A stretch of 64,000 nucleotides of DNA from Azolla caroliniana (Eukaryota > Polypodiophyta), in assembly GCA_043228905.1 (NCBI GenBank), contig JBHGNT010000010.1, positions 4,712,001 through 4,776,000 on the forward strand, read 5' to 3'. Positions 35,865-47,460 of the stretch are shown one piece after another. The first letter of the stretch is position 1; each line of letters begins with the position of its first letter. A program made the position numbers and the translations under genes. Under the pieces are notes generated by a model. That model was not told the DNA's origin, made no database searches, and was given only the letters and a program-made list of their open reading frames with translations.

Positions 35865-38800
35865 TTGGGGTTACCATGGTTCGAATTACACAATCCAGAC
35901 ATAGATTGGAGAACAAGAGAAATTAGGTATCGACAACCCCGAGGAATTTCAACCATTTCGTTACATCAATTGCGTGAGGAAGGACGCAAGGAATCAATGT
36001 TTGTATTCGCAGTATCAATGAAACCTTCCAACACCACTAACGAGGAGTCAACAATTCAACTTCCAAAGAAGTATCATCATTACGCCGACCTTTTTGGTAA
36101 GGTGAAAGCTAGTACTCTTCCTCACCATCGACCGTATGATTGCCCCATTGACTTACAACCAGGAAAAGAGCCACCATGGGGACCGATTTACAACTTGTCA
36201 CCAACCGAGCTTGAAGTTCTTCGAGCCTATATAGAAGAAAATTTGGCAAACATGCTCTTTCAACATTCGAAATCTCTAGCCGGCGCACCTATTTTCTTTG
36301 TCAATAAAAAAGATGGGTAACTTCATTTAGTTGTGAATTACAGTGGCTTGAATAAGGTCACCATTAGGAATATGTATGCACTTCCCCTAATCTCGAGTCT
36401 TTTAGAAAGGATTAATGATGCAAAGTTTTTCACAAAAATCGACTTATGAGGAGCATATAACCTCGTACGGATTTGATCGAGAGACGAATGGAAGACAACT
36501 TTCCGCACTTGATATGGGCACTTTGAGTATACGGTTATGCCATTCGGCCTCACCAATGTGCCAACAGTCTTCCAACACATGGCAAACAATATATTCTGAG
36601 ATCTTTTGGACATCTGTTTGATCATATACTTGGATGATCTGCTAGTTTATTCAAAGACACAAGAGGAGCACGATTCTTATGTAATATTAGTACTAAGGTG
36701 ATTATGAGAACACGGTCTTTATGCAAAACTAGAAAAGTGTAGTTTTGACTGTAACCATGTGGAATTTCTAGGCTATGTCATCTCCTTGGAAGGAAGTCCA
36801 AACTGTGTTAGAGTGGCAGACTCCACGTTCATTGCGAGATGTGCAATGCTTTTTAGGATTCACAAATTTCTATCGCAAGTTTATATAGGACTACTCAAAG
36901 CTTATTTTGCCGCTCACACAACTTACAAAGAAGGGGCAATCGTTTGTTTGGACTAAGGAAGCAGACATGACTTTTGAGGGTCTTAAGGAAGCCTTTACAT
37001 CGGCTCTTGTTCTAGCTCGTGTTGATCCACAAAAACCATTTATCATTGAGGTAGATGTGTTAGATTTGTCCCTCGGTAGTATTTTGTCACAACAAGGCGA
37101 CGATGAGAACCTACATCCCGTGGCTTTCCACTCGCGCAAATTTGACGCTGCCGAAATCAACTACGAGATACATGACAAGGAGCTATTACCAATCGTAGAC
37201 TCTTTTGCACAATGGATGCATTTTTTAGAAGGATCTCCTCATCAAGTCATTGTATTAAGTGATCACAAGAATCTTGCCTACTTCCAGAATGCTCGCGTAT
37301 TAAATATACGACAAGCTCGGTGGGCCCAATTCCTCACTCGTTTCAACTTCAAGATTACATATCATCCAAGCAAGCAACAGGGAAAGGTAAATGCATTATC
37401 ACGATGCTCGTATCTAGCTCCTCGTCCTTGTGATCCAGCCTTCGACAATCAAAAGCAAGTAATCATGGGTCCGACACGCCTTCAAGCAAAGTGGGTTTTT
37501 GACACTCCATTGGATTCCTGCATTATCAATACCATACGTGAAGATTTGAAGACAGATGTTTTCGCTCAAGCTATTCTAGATCAAATCGATCCCTCTCGGG
37601 CATCGTGTTCAGGGTCACAACAACCATGTACGGATTATCGACAATTCGAATGTCATGATGGATTAGTCTTCTTTAAGAAACTTTTGTATGTTCCCAATGG
37701 TTCTTGTCACCTTCGAATAGTACAAAATTGTCATGACACATATGCAACTGGACATTTTGGTAGTACTAAAATGTTGGATTTCATTTTGGTGGCCTCATAT
37801 GCGAAGATTTTCTGAGGACTATGTTCAGACATGTGATACATGTTGTAGAACGAAGATGCATAGACATCATCCATATGGTTTGTTGGAGCCATTACTGATC
37901 CCAAGCAAACCGTGTCAATATATTTCTCTAGATTTTATCACAGATCTCCCGGATTCGAAGGGCTTCAATGCAATCTTAACAGTGGTAGATCGATATACTA
38001 AGATGACACATTTCGTGCCTTGTACTAAAGAAGTCACTAGTGAAGAAACCGCAAGAATTGTTATCCGTGAAGTATTTCAGCATCATGATTTTCCCGACAG
38101 TATCATCCGTGATTGTGGACATCAATTCATCTCTAAATTTTGGAAGCATCTCTTCAAAATGCTCAAGATCACCTACAATCTCTCCTCCGGCTATCATCCC
38201 CAAACATATGGACAAGCAGAACATACCAATCAAATGTTGGAAAAATATCTTCGGTGTTTCCTAAGCTATCAACAAGATGATTGGGCAGATATTCTACACT
38301 TTGCTGAATTTGCTTATAATAATTCTATCCACCCCTCTACTAGGGTTACACCATTCTATTCTTATATAGGCTATCATCCTCGTTGGTGTATGTTAGAAAC
38401 TCCTGAGTTACCCAGAAATCCTAGTGCAGAGGATCATTTGGAGCGATTGCGACGAATTCAGGCAAAATTATCTAAGCACCTACATCATGCCCAATAAACA
38501 CAAAAGGATTATGTGGATCGTCATCGGCTTCCATCCTATTTTGATATTGGATATCGAGTATGGCTATTACGACGACACATGAAGACTACTCGACCATGTG
38601 ACAAACTGGATTATCGACGGTTAGGTCCTTTCTGTATTAACGGAAAAATGAATGATGTCACTTTTTGCCTTGATCTACCTTCGCAACTATGGATACGTCA
38701 AGTATTTCATAGTTCTCTTCTAGAACCCTATCAGTACAACACTAGTACAACACTAGCACAACACTATTCCAGATCGTATTACACCACCTCCACCCCCGAT

Positions 38801-39028
38801 CAAACTTGAAGATGGACAAGAGTACGAGGTTGCCGCCATCCTGGATTCCAAGATTGTTCGCAACAAGCTCTACTATTTGGTCGATTGGCTAGGATATAGT
38901 CCAAGGAGTGTACTTGGGGACCAACGACGAATGTGGCGAATGCTCGAGCTCTTCTTGAGGACTTCCATTGTCAATCTCTAGACAAGCCAGGTACCCAATC
39001 AAAGACGACTCATAACACTCGTCGTTTA
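35865..39028 (+). pseudogene. Element A pol, remainder (RT to chromodomain)
   Basis: Continues the protease end (LPWFELHNPDIDWRTREIRY), then RT (PHHRPYDCPIDLQPGKEPPW, MPFGLTN..., IIYLDDLLVYSKTQEEHDS), RNase H (HSRKFDAAEINYEIHDKELL), integrase (CDTCC knuckle, SLDFITDLPDS) and a chromodomain (EYEVAAILDSKIVRNKLYYL). At least three stops and several frameshifts lie in RT (36,319-36,960) and others near 37,800, 38,495 and 38,900. The catalytic second Asp of integrase reads DCGHQF rather than DRGPQF. Non-functional. Confidence 0.9.
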
Positions 39029-39187
39029 AAGGGGGGGATAATGTCATGATATGGCTTCAAAAGGGCTTGAACCCATGAACTTGTACAAGCCAGGTACCCA
39101 ATCAAAGACGACTCATAACACTCGTTGTTTAAAGGGGGGGATAGTGTCATGATATGGCTTCAAAAGGGCTTGAACCCATGAACTTGT
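38982..39187. repeat. 103-bp tandem duplication across polypurine tract and LTR start of element A
   Basis: The segment starting ACAAGCCAGGTACCCAATC occurs at 38982 and 39085. Each copy contains the pol tail, the polypurine tract (AAAGGGGGGGATA), and the first 40-odd bases of the LTR. Element A therefore has two LTR starts (39042 and 39145); only the second continues into a full LTR. Confidence 0.92.
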
Positions 39188-39457
39188 GTTACATGGGTAA
39201 AAGCCATACCATTAAGCCATACATTGTAATACGAAAAATATTATTTCCATTTATTATTTCATTATAGAAAATAATGTATATTCTAGATTACTTTGGAATA
39301 TTCTAGAAAATTTAGTGTAAATAGAGGCACATGACATTATTCAGAACCAATTCGGTTCAACGCCAGTCTTAAGCCCCTAATTGTTCTTGTATCTTCTCTT
39401 CATATAATATACCACTTGTTATCATCATTCTCTTTCTCTCTCTCCTTCTCTCGTGAG
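39145..39457 (+). repeat. Element A 3' LTR, left part
   Basis: Starts TGTCATGATATGG and aligns with the left LTR once the solo LTR is removed. Contains AATTCGGTTCAACGCCAGTC near 39,350. It is cut at GTGAG (39453-39457) by element B and resumes at 57839. Confidence 0.9.
39153..39221 (-). ncRNA. tRNA-like sequence at element A LTR terminus
   Basis: The - strand has a perfect 7-bp acceptor-like pair TATGGCT/AGCCATA enclosing a 69-nt segment. A box A-like TGGCTTAATGG and box B-like GGTTCAAGCCC are correctly ordered, each one mismatch from consensus. Equivalent segments occur at 26348-26440 and, with a 6-bp CATAAC/GTTATG pair, at 47464-47526 and 52750-52812 in element C. Whether it is transcribed is unknown. 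Confidence 0.5.
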
Positions 39458-39820
39458 TGTCATGAACATCGAGTCAAATTCAAGCCTTAGGTTCTTGTAT
39501 ATATATATTTCTCCTAGAAAAACTTTAGACTTTAAACCTTTGTATAAAGAGTGGTATGTAAGACTGAGTATGTAAGACTTAGTATGTAAGACTTGGCATG
39601 CAAGAATCAATATGCTTAATATTATAGTATGTATGACTTGGCATGAGCATGCTTATCATGCATCACTATATGTATAAAAAGGGTTGATCTCCCTTGTTAA
39701 TATCAAGGAGATCAACACCAGTCATGGAATAGATATTCGTACTCATTGTCATCAACTTATTTATGTCCCTATCTCATCAACTTACCCATCTCTTTGTCTT
39801 CCAATTGTTCATCCGTGACA
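39458..39820 (+). repeat. Element B 5' LTR
   Basis: TATAAAAA box at 39673-39680. The predicted RNA start AAGGAGATCAA is at 39705-39715, 32 nt after the first T of the box. The start sits on the right arm of an inverted repeat, GTTGATCTCCCTTG (from 39683) against CAAGGAGATCAAC. Confidence 0.9.
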
Positions 39821-39822
39821 AA

Positions 39823-39833
39823 TTGATCTCCTT
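39823..39833 (+). promoter_or_regulatory. Element B self-primer binding site
   Basis: TTGATCTCCTT, 2 nt after the LTR end, is the exact complement of AAGGAGATCAA at the predicted RNA start (39705-39715). No TGG-type tRNA site is present at the LTR junction. Confidence 0.75.
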
Positions 39834-39866
39834 CCTTATTTTTGTCTTCTTTCTCAATACACTATC

Positions 39867-40808
39867 ATGTCAAAATCATCTAGTAACCTTGAGCAAATTT
39901 TGGCGGTGCTGCATAAACTCCAATATGAGAATGCGAGCTTACGAAACTCTGTTCAAGAACTTCAGGCAGCAACGATGGTTATACCTCACCCTATTATTGA
40001 CCCTTCTGCTGTAGAACCTAATGTCTGCTTGCCAAAAAAATTTGATGGAACAAGGTCACGATTAAGAGGCTTCATCAACCAAATCTGCCTTATTATTGGT
40101 TTTCAGCCCCGATATTCTGATGACTTTCGACAAGTTGGGCTGATCGACACGTTGCTGATAGGACAAACGCAAGCCTGGTTTGCCCCTCTAGTAGAGACTT
40201 CTTCGCCTCTTTTGAATGACTTCCAAGCTTTTATTATCAAATTTGAGGCAACTTTCGGGGAGATTGACAAACGACGAGCCGCGCTCAACAAACTATATGC
40301 GTTACAACAAGGAGAACGTGCGGCATCAATATATGCATCTGAATTTCGTCAGCTTGCGTGCGGTGTGGAATGGGATGAACAAGCCCTCCTCGATCAATTC
40401 CATCGAGGATTACGAGGTGAGATAAAAAATCTTTTGCTTAACTTTCCTGAGCCCACATCTTGGAATGAGGCTATTTCCCAAGCTGTGCGTTGCGATAATC
40501 GTCACTTTGAGTTTCGACAAGAGGTATGTCCTCTTCGGACCCATCCACCTTGGCCAACCGCTTCATCTTCATCGTCACCTCTCGCCATAGATTCTAGCTC
40601 CCCAATGGAGATCAATCGAATTCGCTATCGACCACTGATTAACGTGCAACGACAACATCGACGAGCTAACAATTTATGTCTCTATTGTGGCGGCCCTGGC
40701 CATTTGATCCGTTCTTGCCCAAAAAGGGGACCCCATCGAACACCACATCGTGTGGATGGGGTTAACATTTTCTGCCAACAGGAAAACTCCAATGTCCAGT
40801 TGCAGTAG
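39867..40808 (+). CDS. Element B gag (313 residues)
   Basis: An open frame from ATG (MSKSSSNLEQILAVLHKLQY) to TAG. It has an N-terminal coiled-coil-like segment, the capsid core (FDGTRSRLRGFINQ, QAWFAPLVE, RAALNKLYALQQGERAASIY) and the zinc knuckle CLYCGGPGHLIRSC. It forms the particle and packages RNA. It aligns with gag of element C but is shorter. Pol follows in the -1 frame; no convincing slippery heptamer is visible in the overlap (pol frame open from 40766). Confidence 0.9.
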   Translation: MSKSSSNLEQILAVLHKLQYENASLRNSVQELQAATMVIPHPIIDPSAVEPNVCLPKKFDGTRSRLRGFINQICLIIGFQPRYSDDFRQVGLIDTLLIGQTQAWFAPLVETSSPLLNDFQAFIIKFEATFGEIDKRRAALNKLYALQQGERAASIYASEFRQLACGVEWDEQALLDQFHRGLRGEIKNLLLNFPEPTSWNEAISQAVRCDNRHFEFRQEVCPLRTHPPWPTASSSSSPLAIDSSSPMEINRIRYRPLINVQRQHRRANNLCLYCGGPGHLIRSCPKRGPHRTPHRVDGVNIFCQQENSNVQLQ

Positions 40809-40813
40809 GGGCT

Positions 40814-43800
40814 GTGCATCTGGACCACAAGAGTCGACAATTGTGTCAAGGGTCCAATCAACCGACTTCTTCAACAACAAGCTTCACACTTCTGGTCACT
40901 CTTCAGTTTGGCACCAACACTCTAAAGACAAAAGCTTTGTTGGATTCTGGGGCTACATCGTGCTTTATTGATATCATGTTTGCACGGACACACAACATTC
41001 CAAGCAACAAAATAATTGTCCCGACTCCAGTTGAAGTGATCGATGGTCGAACGCTCTCTTCTGGTGCAATCATAGATACAACAATTCCCTTGAGTCTCCA
41101 CATAGGAGCACACTAGGAAGAAATCATTTTTAACCTCATCACATTAACTCACATCCTATCATCTTGGGGTTATCATGGCTTGAGACTCACAATCCAATCG
41201 TGGATTGGCGATCTCGCTCCATCAATTTCACCTCGAATTCTCGCCCACAAGGGATTACTTCCACTCTTCTTTGAGCTAATGCTCCGCCATTTGTTTGGCC
41301 GCCTACTTCGGTGAGGACCGTGTCAACGGTTGCTCCCACTCATGTTTCGGGGACAACTACAATTTCTACTCTAGTGAGGACCACATCAATGGTTGCTCTG
41401 ACTCTAGTCTCCCCTCCGGTGAGGACCGTGTCAACAGTTGCTCCCACTCATGTTTCGGGAATAACTCCTATTTCTGCTCCAGTGAGGACCACATCAATGG
41501 TTGCTCCGATTCCCGTCTCCACTCCAGTGAGGACCACATTAGTGGTCACTCCCATTTACTCTTCAACAAGAACCATGTCAACGATTGCTCCAATAGAAAC
41601 AACATCGATAGTTCCAACCGCGTCGGCCTCGGAAATAGATTCCACTCTTGTTCGGGTAAGTGATACAGTGTTAATTGCATCCATTTCTAATTCTAAGGAC
41701 ATGGCAGTCATGTCCACTCCAGACACTACCCTATGTAGTAGCTCTTTTCCATCAAAATACAATGATTTCTCTGATGTATTTGAGAAGAAAAATGTTGATT
41801 ACCTGCCTAAACATCGCCCATACGATTGTCCAATTGACTTGAAAGATGGTGCTTGTCCTCCTTTCGACCCTATCTATGGGTTATCTGAACCCCCTCTGAA
41901 CCTGAACTCAAGGCCCTCAAAATATACATTGAAGAGAATCTTGCAAAGGGATTCATTAGCCACTCAAAATCTCCAGCTGGCTCTCCTATTCTATTTGTCA
42001 AAAAGAAAGATGGAACTCTACGCTTATGTATTGACTATTGCGGGCTCAATCGAGTCACTGTTAGAAATCGCTATCCACTACCTCTAATCCTCAAGCTCCT
42101 TGACCGACTTCGGGTTGTGCGTGTATTCTCCAAAATTGATCTCAAAGGTGCCTACAACTTGGTACGTATCAAGCCTGGAGATGAGTGGAAAATGACATTT
42201 TGAACCAGGTACGTGCATTTTGAATACATGGTAATGCCATTTGGTCTCACAAATGCTCTTGTTGTTTTTCAACATATGATGAATGACATCTTTCGAGAAT
42301 ATCTGGACCAATTTGTGGTCATCTATCTCGATGACATACTTATCTTCTCATAGGACTACATAGAGCACACCAAGCACGTCTGACTTATCTTGTCCAAACT
42401 TCGGGAACATGGACTTTATGCGAAACCCGAGAAGTGTGAATTTGATCGAACCTCGGTTGAATTCCTTGGGTAAGTCATTTCATCTGATGGTCTCACTATG
42501 GACAAGAAGAAAGTCGCAACAGTTCAAGAGTGGGAAGTCCCCACCAAGGTCAAGGATGTGCAATCATTTTTGGGTTTTGCCAACTTCTATCGTTGATTCA
42601 TCCAAGGATTCTCTACACTAGTGCAACCACTTATAGCACTCACTCGGAAGGATTCCCCTTTTTGCTGGACCCCAACAACCCAACTGGCATTCGAGACACT
42701 CAAGAAAGTTTTTACCTCGGCTCCGGTACTTTTTCATCCAGATCTGACCAAACCATTTATAGTCGAAACTGATGCCTCTGACTTCGCCGTTGGTGCCATT
42801 CTCTCTCAATTAGATAAAAACAGGTTCCTTCATCCTGTTGCCTTTTATTCCAGGAAGTTCACACCCCCCGAGATCAACTACCCAATTTACGACAAAGAAC
42901 TCTCTGCCATTATTGCCACCTTTGAAGAATGGCGTCCTTACTTGGCGGGTGCCCAACACCGTATCCAGGTGGTGACCGATCACAAGAACCTTGTCTACTT
43001 CACCACTACTCGCATTTTCAATCAAAGGCAAGTGCAATGGTTGACCTTCCTGGCCGATTATGACTTTGAAATTGTTTTTCGTCCTCATGCCCAACATGGT
43101 AAAGCCGATGCACTATCTCGACGTTCGGAATTCGAATTCGGCCAGGGGATGCAACCTACAATCAACAATCACATTGTCTCCTACAACCACATCAATTTCA
43201 ACTCTGTGCAACTTATATGGCCGTGGATGAATCATCACTCAATGCCACAGCCACAAATACTGCCATCGACAAATTTGCACAAGAGATTAGGGAGAATCTC
43301 AACAACTCATCCAAAGGTGAGGTATGGAATATTGATAACAAATTTATGTTTCGGGATGGTTTTCTTTTTCGGTACAACTTAATGTATGTCCCATATGGTC
43401 CTTGTCGTATCTGTATCATGAAGGAATGCCATGATGATGCCCTAGCTGGACATTTTGGCGTTGCAAAAACTTTGGAGTTAATATCTAAAAGTTATTGGTG
43501 GCCACAACCTTGGAAACTTGTTAAAGAAATCGTGAAAACATGTGATACATGTGCCCGCGCCAGAGCAGTACATCATGATCCCTATGGTCTACTTCAACCT
43601 TTGCCAAATCCAAATAGGCCATGGGCCTCCATCTTGACGAACTTTATCACTGACCTTCTAGACATTGATGGATTCAATTTAGTATTGGTGGTGGTTGACA
43701 GATTCACAAAGATGGCACACTTTATTCCATGTTCTAAGGCAATTTCAGGGATGGAAACAATAGATCTATTATTAACAAATATTGTGCGCCTTCACGGTTT

Positions 43801-43827
43801 ACCGGACGACATTATCTCTGATCGCGG
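40814..43827 (+). pseudogene. Element B pol, left part (protease to integrase)
   Basis: Protease box ALLDSGATSCFIDIMFA near 40,935. A Thr/Val/Pro-rich linker of 36-residue repeats lies at about 41,311-41,660. RT follows: [44 protein letters not shown]; then RNase H (VETDASDFAVGAIL) and integrase (H..H..CDTCARAR). Lesions: frameshift near 41,888, stops near 42,201, 42,352, 42,381, 42,472 and 42,594, and another shift near 43,215. The first integrase catalytic Asp is replaced by Asn (ILTNFITDLL). Cut at 43827 by element D. Confidence 0.9.
41311..41660 (+). repeat. 108-bp (36-residue) repeats in element B pol linker
   Basis: GTGAGGACCGTGTCAAC occurs at 41311 and 41419, 108 bp apart, with half-period copies (GTGAGGACCACATCAATGG). 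It encodes peptides such as VRTVSTVAPTHVSG. It lies between protease and RT and is absent from elements A and C. Confidence 0.85.
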
Positions 43828-44458
43828 TGTCGCGTTGTTACGCACGTACGTGTAGAAAGGGGCGGGACCACGGGGGTCTTGGACTGAGGAGCGAGAGAGA
43901 GAGAGACAGAGATAGAGATTCACAGACACGTAGAAGCGAGAAGCGAGAAGGAGAGATATAGAACGTAACACTTAATTACAATGACAAGAGATTACAAACT
44001 CCGACGGTTACAACCGACAAGGCGGCGACGGACCCGACATGGGGACCCTACTCACGCACACCGACGACAGTCACACGACTCCTAGAAACAAAAGGGGGAA
44101 AAGGAGAGACTCTGCTGGAAGCACACGGGTTGTCCCCGAAGCAGAGGTAGCGAACTCCCGACACCCGCAGAGAACGACGGCCGGCCAAGAAGAGAGAGGC
44201 TTCCCACCTAGATCTGCAGCAGCACCCCTCCTCCCTCGCGCGCGATACCCCTTTTTCTCTTGTCCTATTCCCTTTATTCCCTGTCCCTCTGGCAGCGATA
44301 CGCACAATCCCCCCCCCCCCCCCCTAATAAATGCATGTGGCTTAGTATTTATCTCCACCGATTCGTGTACAAAATACCAAGTCACGCGTCCATCCGTGTA
44401 AGGGCCGGTTTATGCGCTTTCTCTCCGTTTCCACCTATGGCCGGTTTTCTTCACGACA
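43828..44458 (-). repeat. Element D 3' LTR
   Basis: Left copy (3' LTR in the element's sense). Contains a poly-C tract at about 44310-44326 and GAGAGAGAGA at 43890. The adjacent sense polypurine tract GGTGGGGGTGGA lies at 44459-44470. Confidence 0.9.
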
Positions 44459-44527
44459 TCCACCCCCACCAAACCGCGCATCCACCGGTATGCGCCAGAG
44501 ACGGGTAGATATCGAAGAAACTCGGCC

Positions 44528-44830
44528 TCACTCGTTGCTCTCTGATTCTCCGCCGGACCCGAACTGATCGTCGTTTTCGCTCCCGCTCGCAGGCTCCGGC
44601 TCGTCTTCGAACCGCTTTTTGAACGCTTTGATCCGCTTTTCGGCCACTGGCACCGCTAACCATGTCCCGTCGAGTTCCGCAAGGTGGTACGTGCTGTTGT
44701 CGTTCGCGCTCATCACCGTGTAGGGCCCGAACCATCTCCTAGCAAACTTTCGCACCGCCTTGTGCTGATTGTCGAGGCTGCTGTCGTATACCAAGACCCA
44801 GTCGCCTTCCTTGATCGTCTTTGGTCGCAA
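44528..44830 (-). pseudogene. Element D integrase C-terminus
   Basis: Reads IKEGDWVLVYDSSLDNQHKA, then RRWFGPYTVMSANDNSTYHL. This is the GPY/F module of gypsy integrases. No chromodomain follows; the tail is acidic and Ser/Gly-rich. Confidence 0.85.
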
Positions 44831-45127
44831 TTGGTGCGTCCGGTTGAACTGGATCTTGTTCAGCTCCCTTGCCGCTCACAGCCTTTCCTTCGCCTATATC
44901 ACGTCCTCCGGCCTCTGCTCGAGTTTCCGAATCCGCACCGCCAACAACTCCTCCCGGCTCATTTCGTCCTTCCAAATTACCGCCGCCCACGAAGAAACCG
45001 TCCGCTCCACCGGCATGATCGGCTTTTGTCCGTACATCAGCTCCACCGGCATAAACCCTGTCACCGAACTGTGCGTAGTTCGGTCCGCCCATAGTGCGTA
45101 AGGAAGGAGTCGCGGCCAATTCCCGAC

Positions 45128-46018
45128 CTACCCACCACGTGCACGCACCAACGCCTTTACAATCGGTCCGTGCCCACGTTCCACCTTTCCGTTCGCCTCC
45201 GGATTGTACGCCGTGGTGAGGGAGAGTTTGACGCCTAGCCAGTCGAACAGCTCCCGCGCATCCAGCTCTCCCCGGTCCGCCACGATCCTCCCGACGCACC
45301 CGTACCGACACACTACTTCTTTGATCAAGAACTGGCATACCGCTGCGGTTGTCTTGCTTTGCAGTGCACGGCCTTCCACCTGGTTTGTTAAGTCTTCCCG
45401 TGCAAGCACCAAGTATCGCATCTGTCCTACCCCCATCGGCATCGTCACCAAGTCCACCATCCACTTGAAATGGACCGTAGGCGGGTAGGTCGGGTGAAGC
45501 TCATCCCGGTGTCGGACTACGGAGTGCATCTGACAGCTTTCGCAAGTCGTTACGAACCGATGCACGTCCTGGTACAGCCCCGACCACCAGTACTTCTCCT
45601 TCAGCTTCTCGAAAGTGGCCCACGTTCCGCGGTGTCCGGCCCAGGGGCTCTCATGAAATGTCGCTAGTAGTTTCCCCTGTTCTTCTTTCTTTGCCACTAC
45701 TCGGAGTGGAATGCCGCTTCTCTTCTTTGGGTGCCTCCATATGCACCCGTCTCGCAGGAAGAATCGGTACGCCTTCCTCCGTATCCGGCTCGCCTCCTCT
45801 CTTGCCCATGCTGCGTTCGGCGTCATCGTCCGTAGGAACCACCCGATTTGGAGCCACTCCCCGTCGTACCTGCTTTCATCAAATTCGTTAAGCGTCGGAG
45901 TGTTCCCTTTCCTCGTCGTTACGTTAGCCGACCCGAAGAAGTCCTCGTCGACTTCTTCGTCATCTGAAACCATGCCGTCTTCGTCGTTGAACCTTGCCCT
46001 CGAAAGCATGTTGGCCAT
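45128..46018 (-). pseudogene. Element D integrase core
   Basis: Zinc-binding HHCC region (HESPWAGHRGTW...CESCQ) and catalytic residues in MVDLVTMPMG, VADRGELDARELF and NGKVERGHGP. A stop follows VRARGG at 45128; the frame continues to 44,528 as ELMYGQKPIMPVERTVSSW with further stops. Confidence 0.88.
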
Positions 46019-47460
46019 GGCGTTGTCCTTTCCGGAGATGTGCCGTATCTACGGGTTCAGGGACTTAATGTACGCTATCCACCGGAGCATTGCTAGGTCT
46101 GGCGTCGCGCATCCGGAAACCATGCCGAGTATCGTCATGCAGTCCGTCTCGATGATCACCTCCGTCCCGATCAGATTATCGTTGTTGGCCTTGACTGCCG
46201 AAACGACACCCCAAAGTTCGCGCTTAACTTGGGCGTACCCTCGCTGTCGCTCGCTCAATACCTTCGCCCCGAACCGGATCGGGAATCATACGCCGCCCTT
46301 GTCCTCCTGACTGATTACCCACCCGATCCCGGTCGGGCTGGTGTCCACCGTTACGCAGATGGGAACATCCTTGCCGTAAACCGCTTTATGGAGAGCCGGC
46401 GATGCCGTAAGCGCCTCCTTTAGTCTCCGAACCGACTCCGTGTGCTCCGTCCTCCACTCAAAGCTACGCCCCTTTTTCAATAGTCCGTAGAGGGGTTCCG
46501 CGACATGTGCGTAGTGCGGGATCCAGATGTGGTAGAACACGCATGCCCCCAAGAATCTACGGACCTCCGTCACCGACCCGCAATCGTTCCTCATCGCGGA
46601 GATGGCCTCTACCTTTGACAGAGATGGTTTCCTACCGTAAGGCCCGCACAGGTGTCCGACCACCAAGATCTCCGACTGTCCGAAGGCCGACTTTTCCCCG
46701 GAGAAGGTGAGCCTCGCGCGTTCTAGTCTCTGCAGCACCTTCTCGCAGTCATCGATGTGGGATGCCACGAAGTTCCGACATCCGTCCGGCCCGATTTCCT
46801 CGTCCCTTTTCTCCACTGGGCATCCCCTGATCGGGATGTCGTCCAAGAATGGCATGGTGATGTCCGGGATACAATCCCTGAGCACTTTGTTCATCGCGTT
46901 CACCATGTGAGCCACTAAGTTTGTCCCTCCTTGTGGCAGGGTACACATCCGCATTAGGCCGAGAGGAGTCCGCATCGTCGTAATGTCTCTGCTCTCCACG
47001 GCTAGTTGGAACTGATTGTACCCCGAGTACAGATCACCGACAGAATAGATCGACCTTCCAGCGAAGGCCTCCACGAACTTGTCTATGGTCAGTCCGATCC
47101 CTGCATTACGGATGGTCACCTTGTTGACCGGTTGTAGGTCCTGAATGAAGCGCAGCGTGCCGTTCTTCTTCGGCACCGTAAACCACCGATTCAAATACGG
47201 GGCACTCGATGGTTCGAGGATGCCCATCTCCACCTTTTGCTTCAAGAGCTCCATCAACTTCGGGATGTGAGCTCTCGGTACTAGAATCGGCTTGAGATTC
47301 CACGGTACATGCGGTGCCGTGAAGATCACCATCGGTTCGACAACTGTCGGGTCTACGCACCCAATCTCCTCCGGTGAGAATGCGAAAGCCTTCCCGTGCC
47401 TCTCGAGCATCCTCCGCCGGCAGTAGAAAGTCGCCCCCACCGACCTTGAGCTCCCGTAGC
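45850..47460 (-). pseudogene. Element D reverse transcriptase and RNase H
   Basis: RT blocks: AHIPKLMELLKQKVEMGILE, FTVPKKNGTLRFIQDLQPVN, YSVGDLYSGYNQFQLAVESR, PQGGTNLVAHMVNAMNKVLR and the active-site box ITMPFLDDIPIRG, FLDD instead of the usual YLDD/YVDD. RNase H follows (VTVDTSPTGIGWVIS) with a TGA near 46,286 where an Arg codon is expected and a TAG near 46,049. This RT variant resembles Ty3 lineages I associate with fungi; placement needs phylogeny. Confidence 0.88.

Noticed and set aside
40766-40808. A -1 slippery site in element B like that of C
   Set aside because: The overlap contains only GGAAAAC and GGTTAAC-like strings, not a proper X XXY YYZ heptamer in the gag frame.
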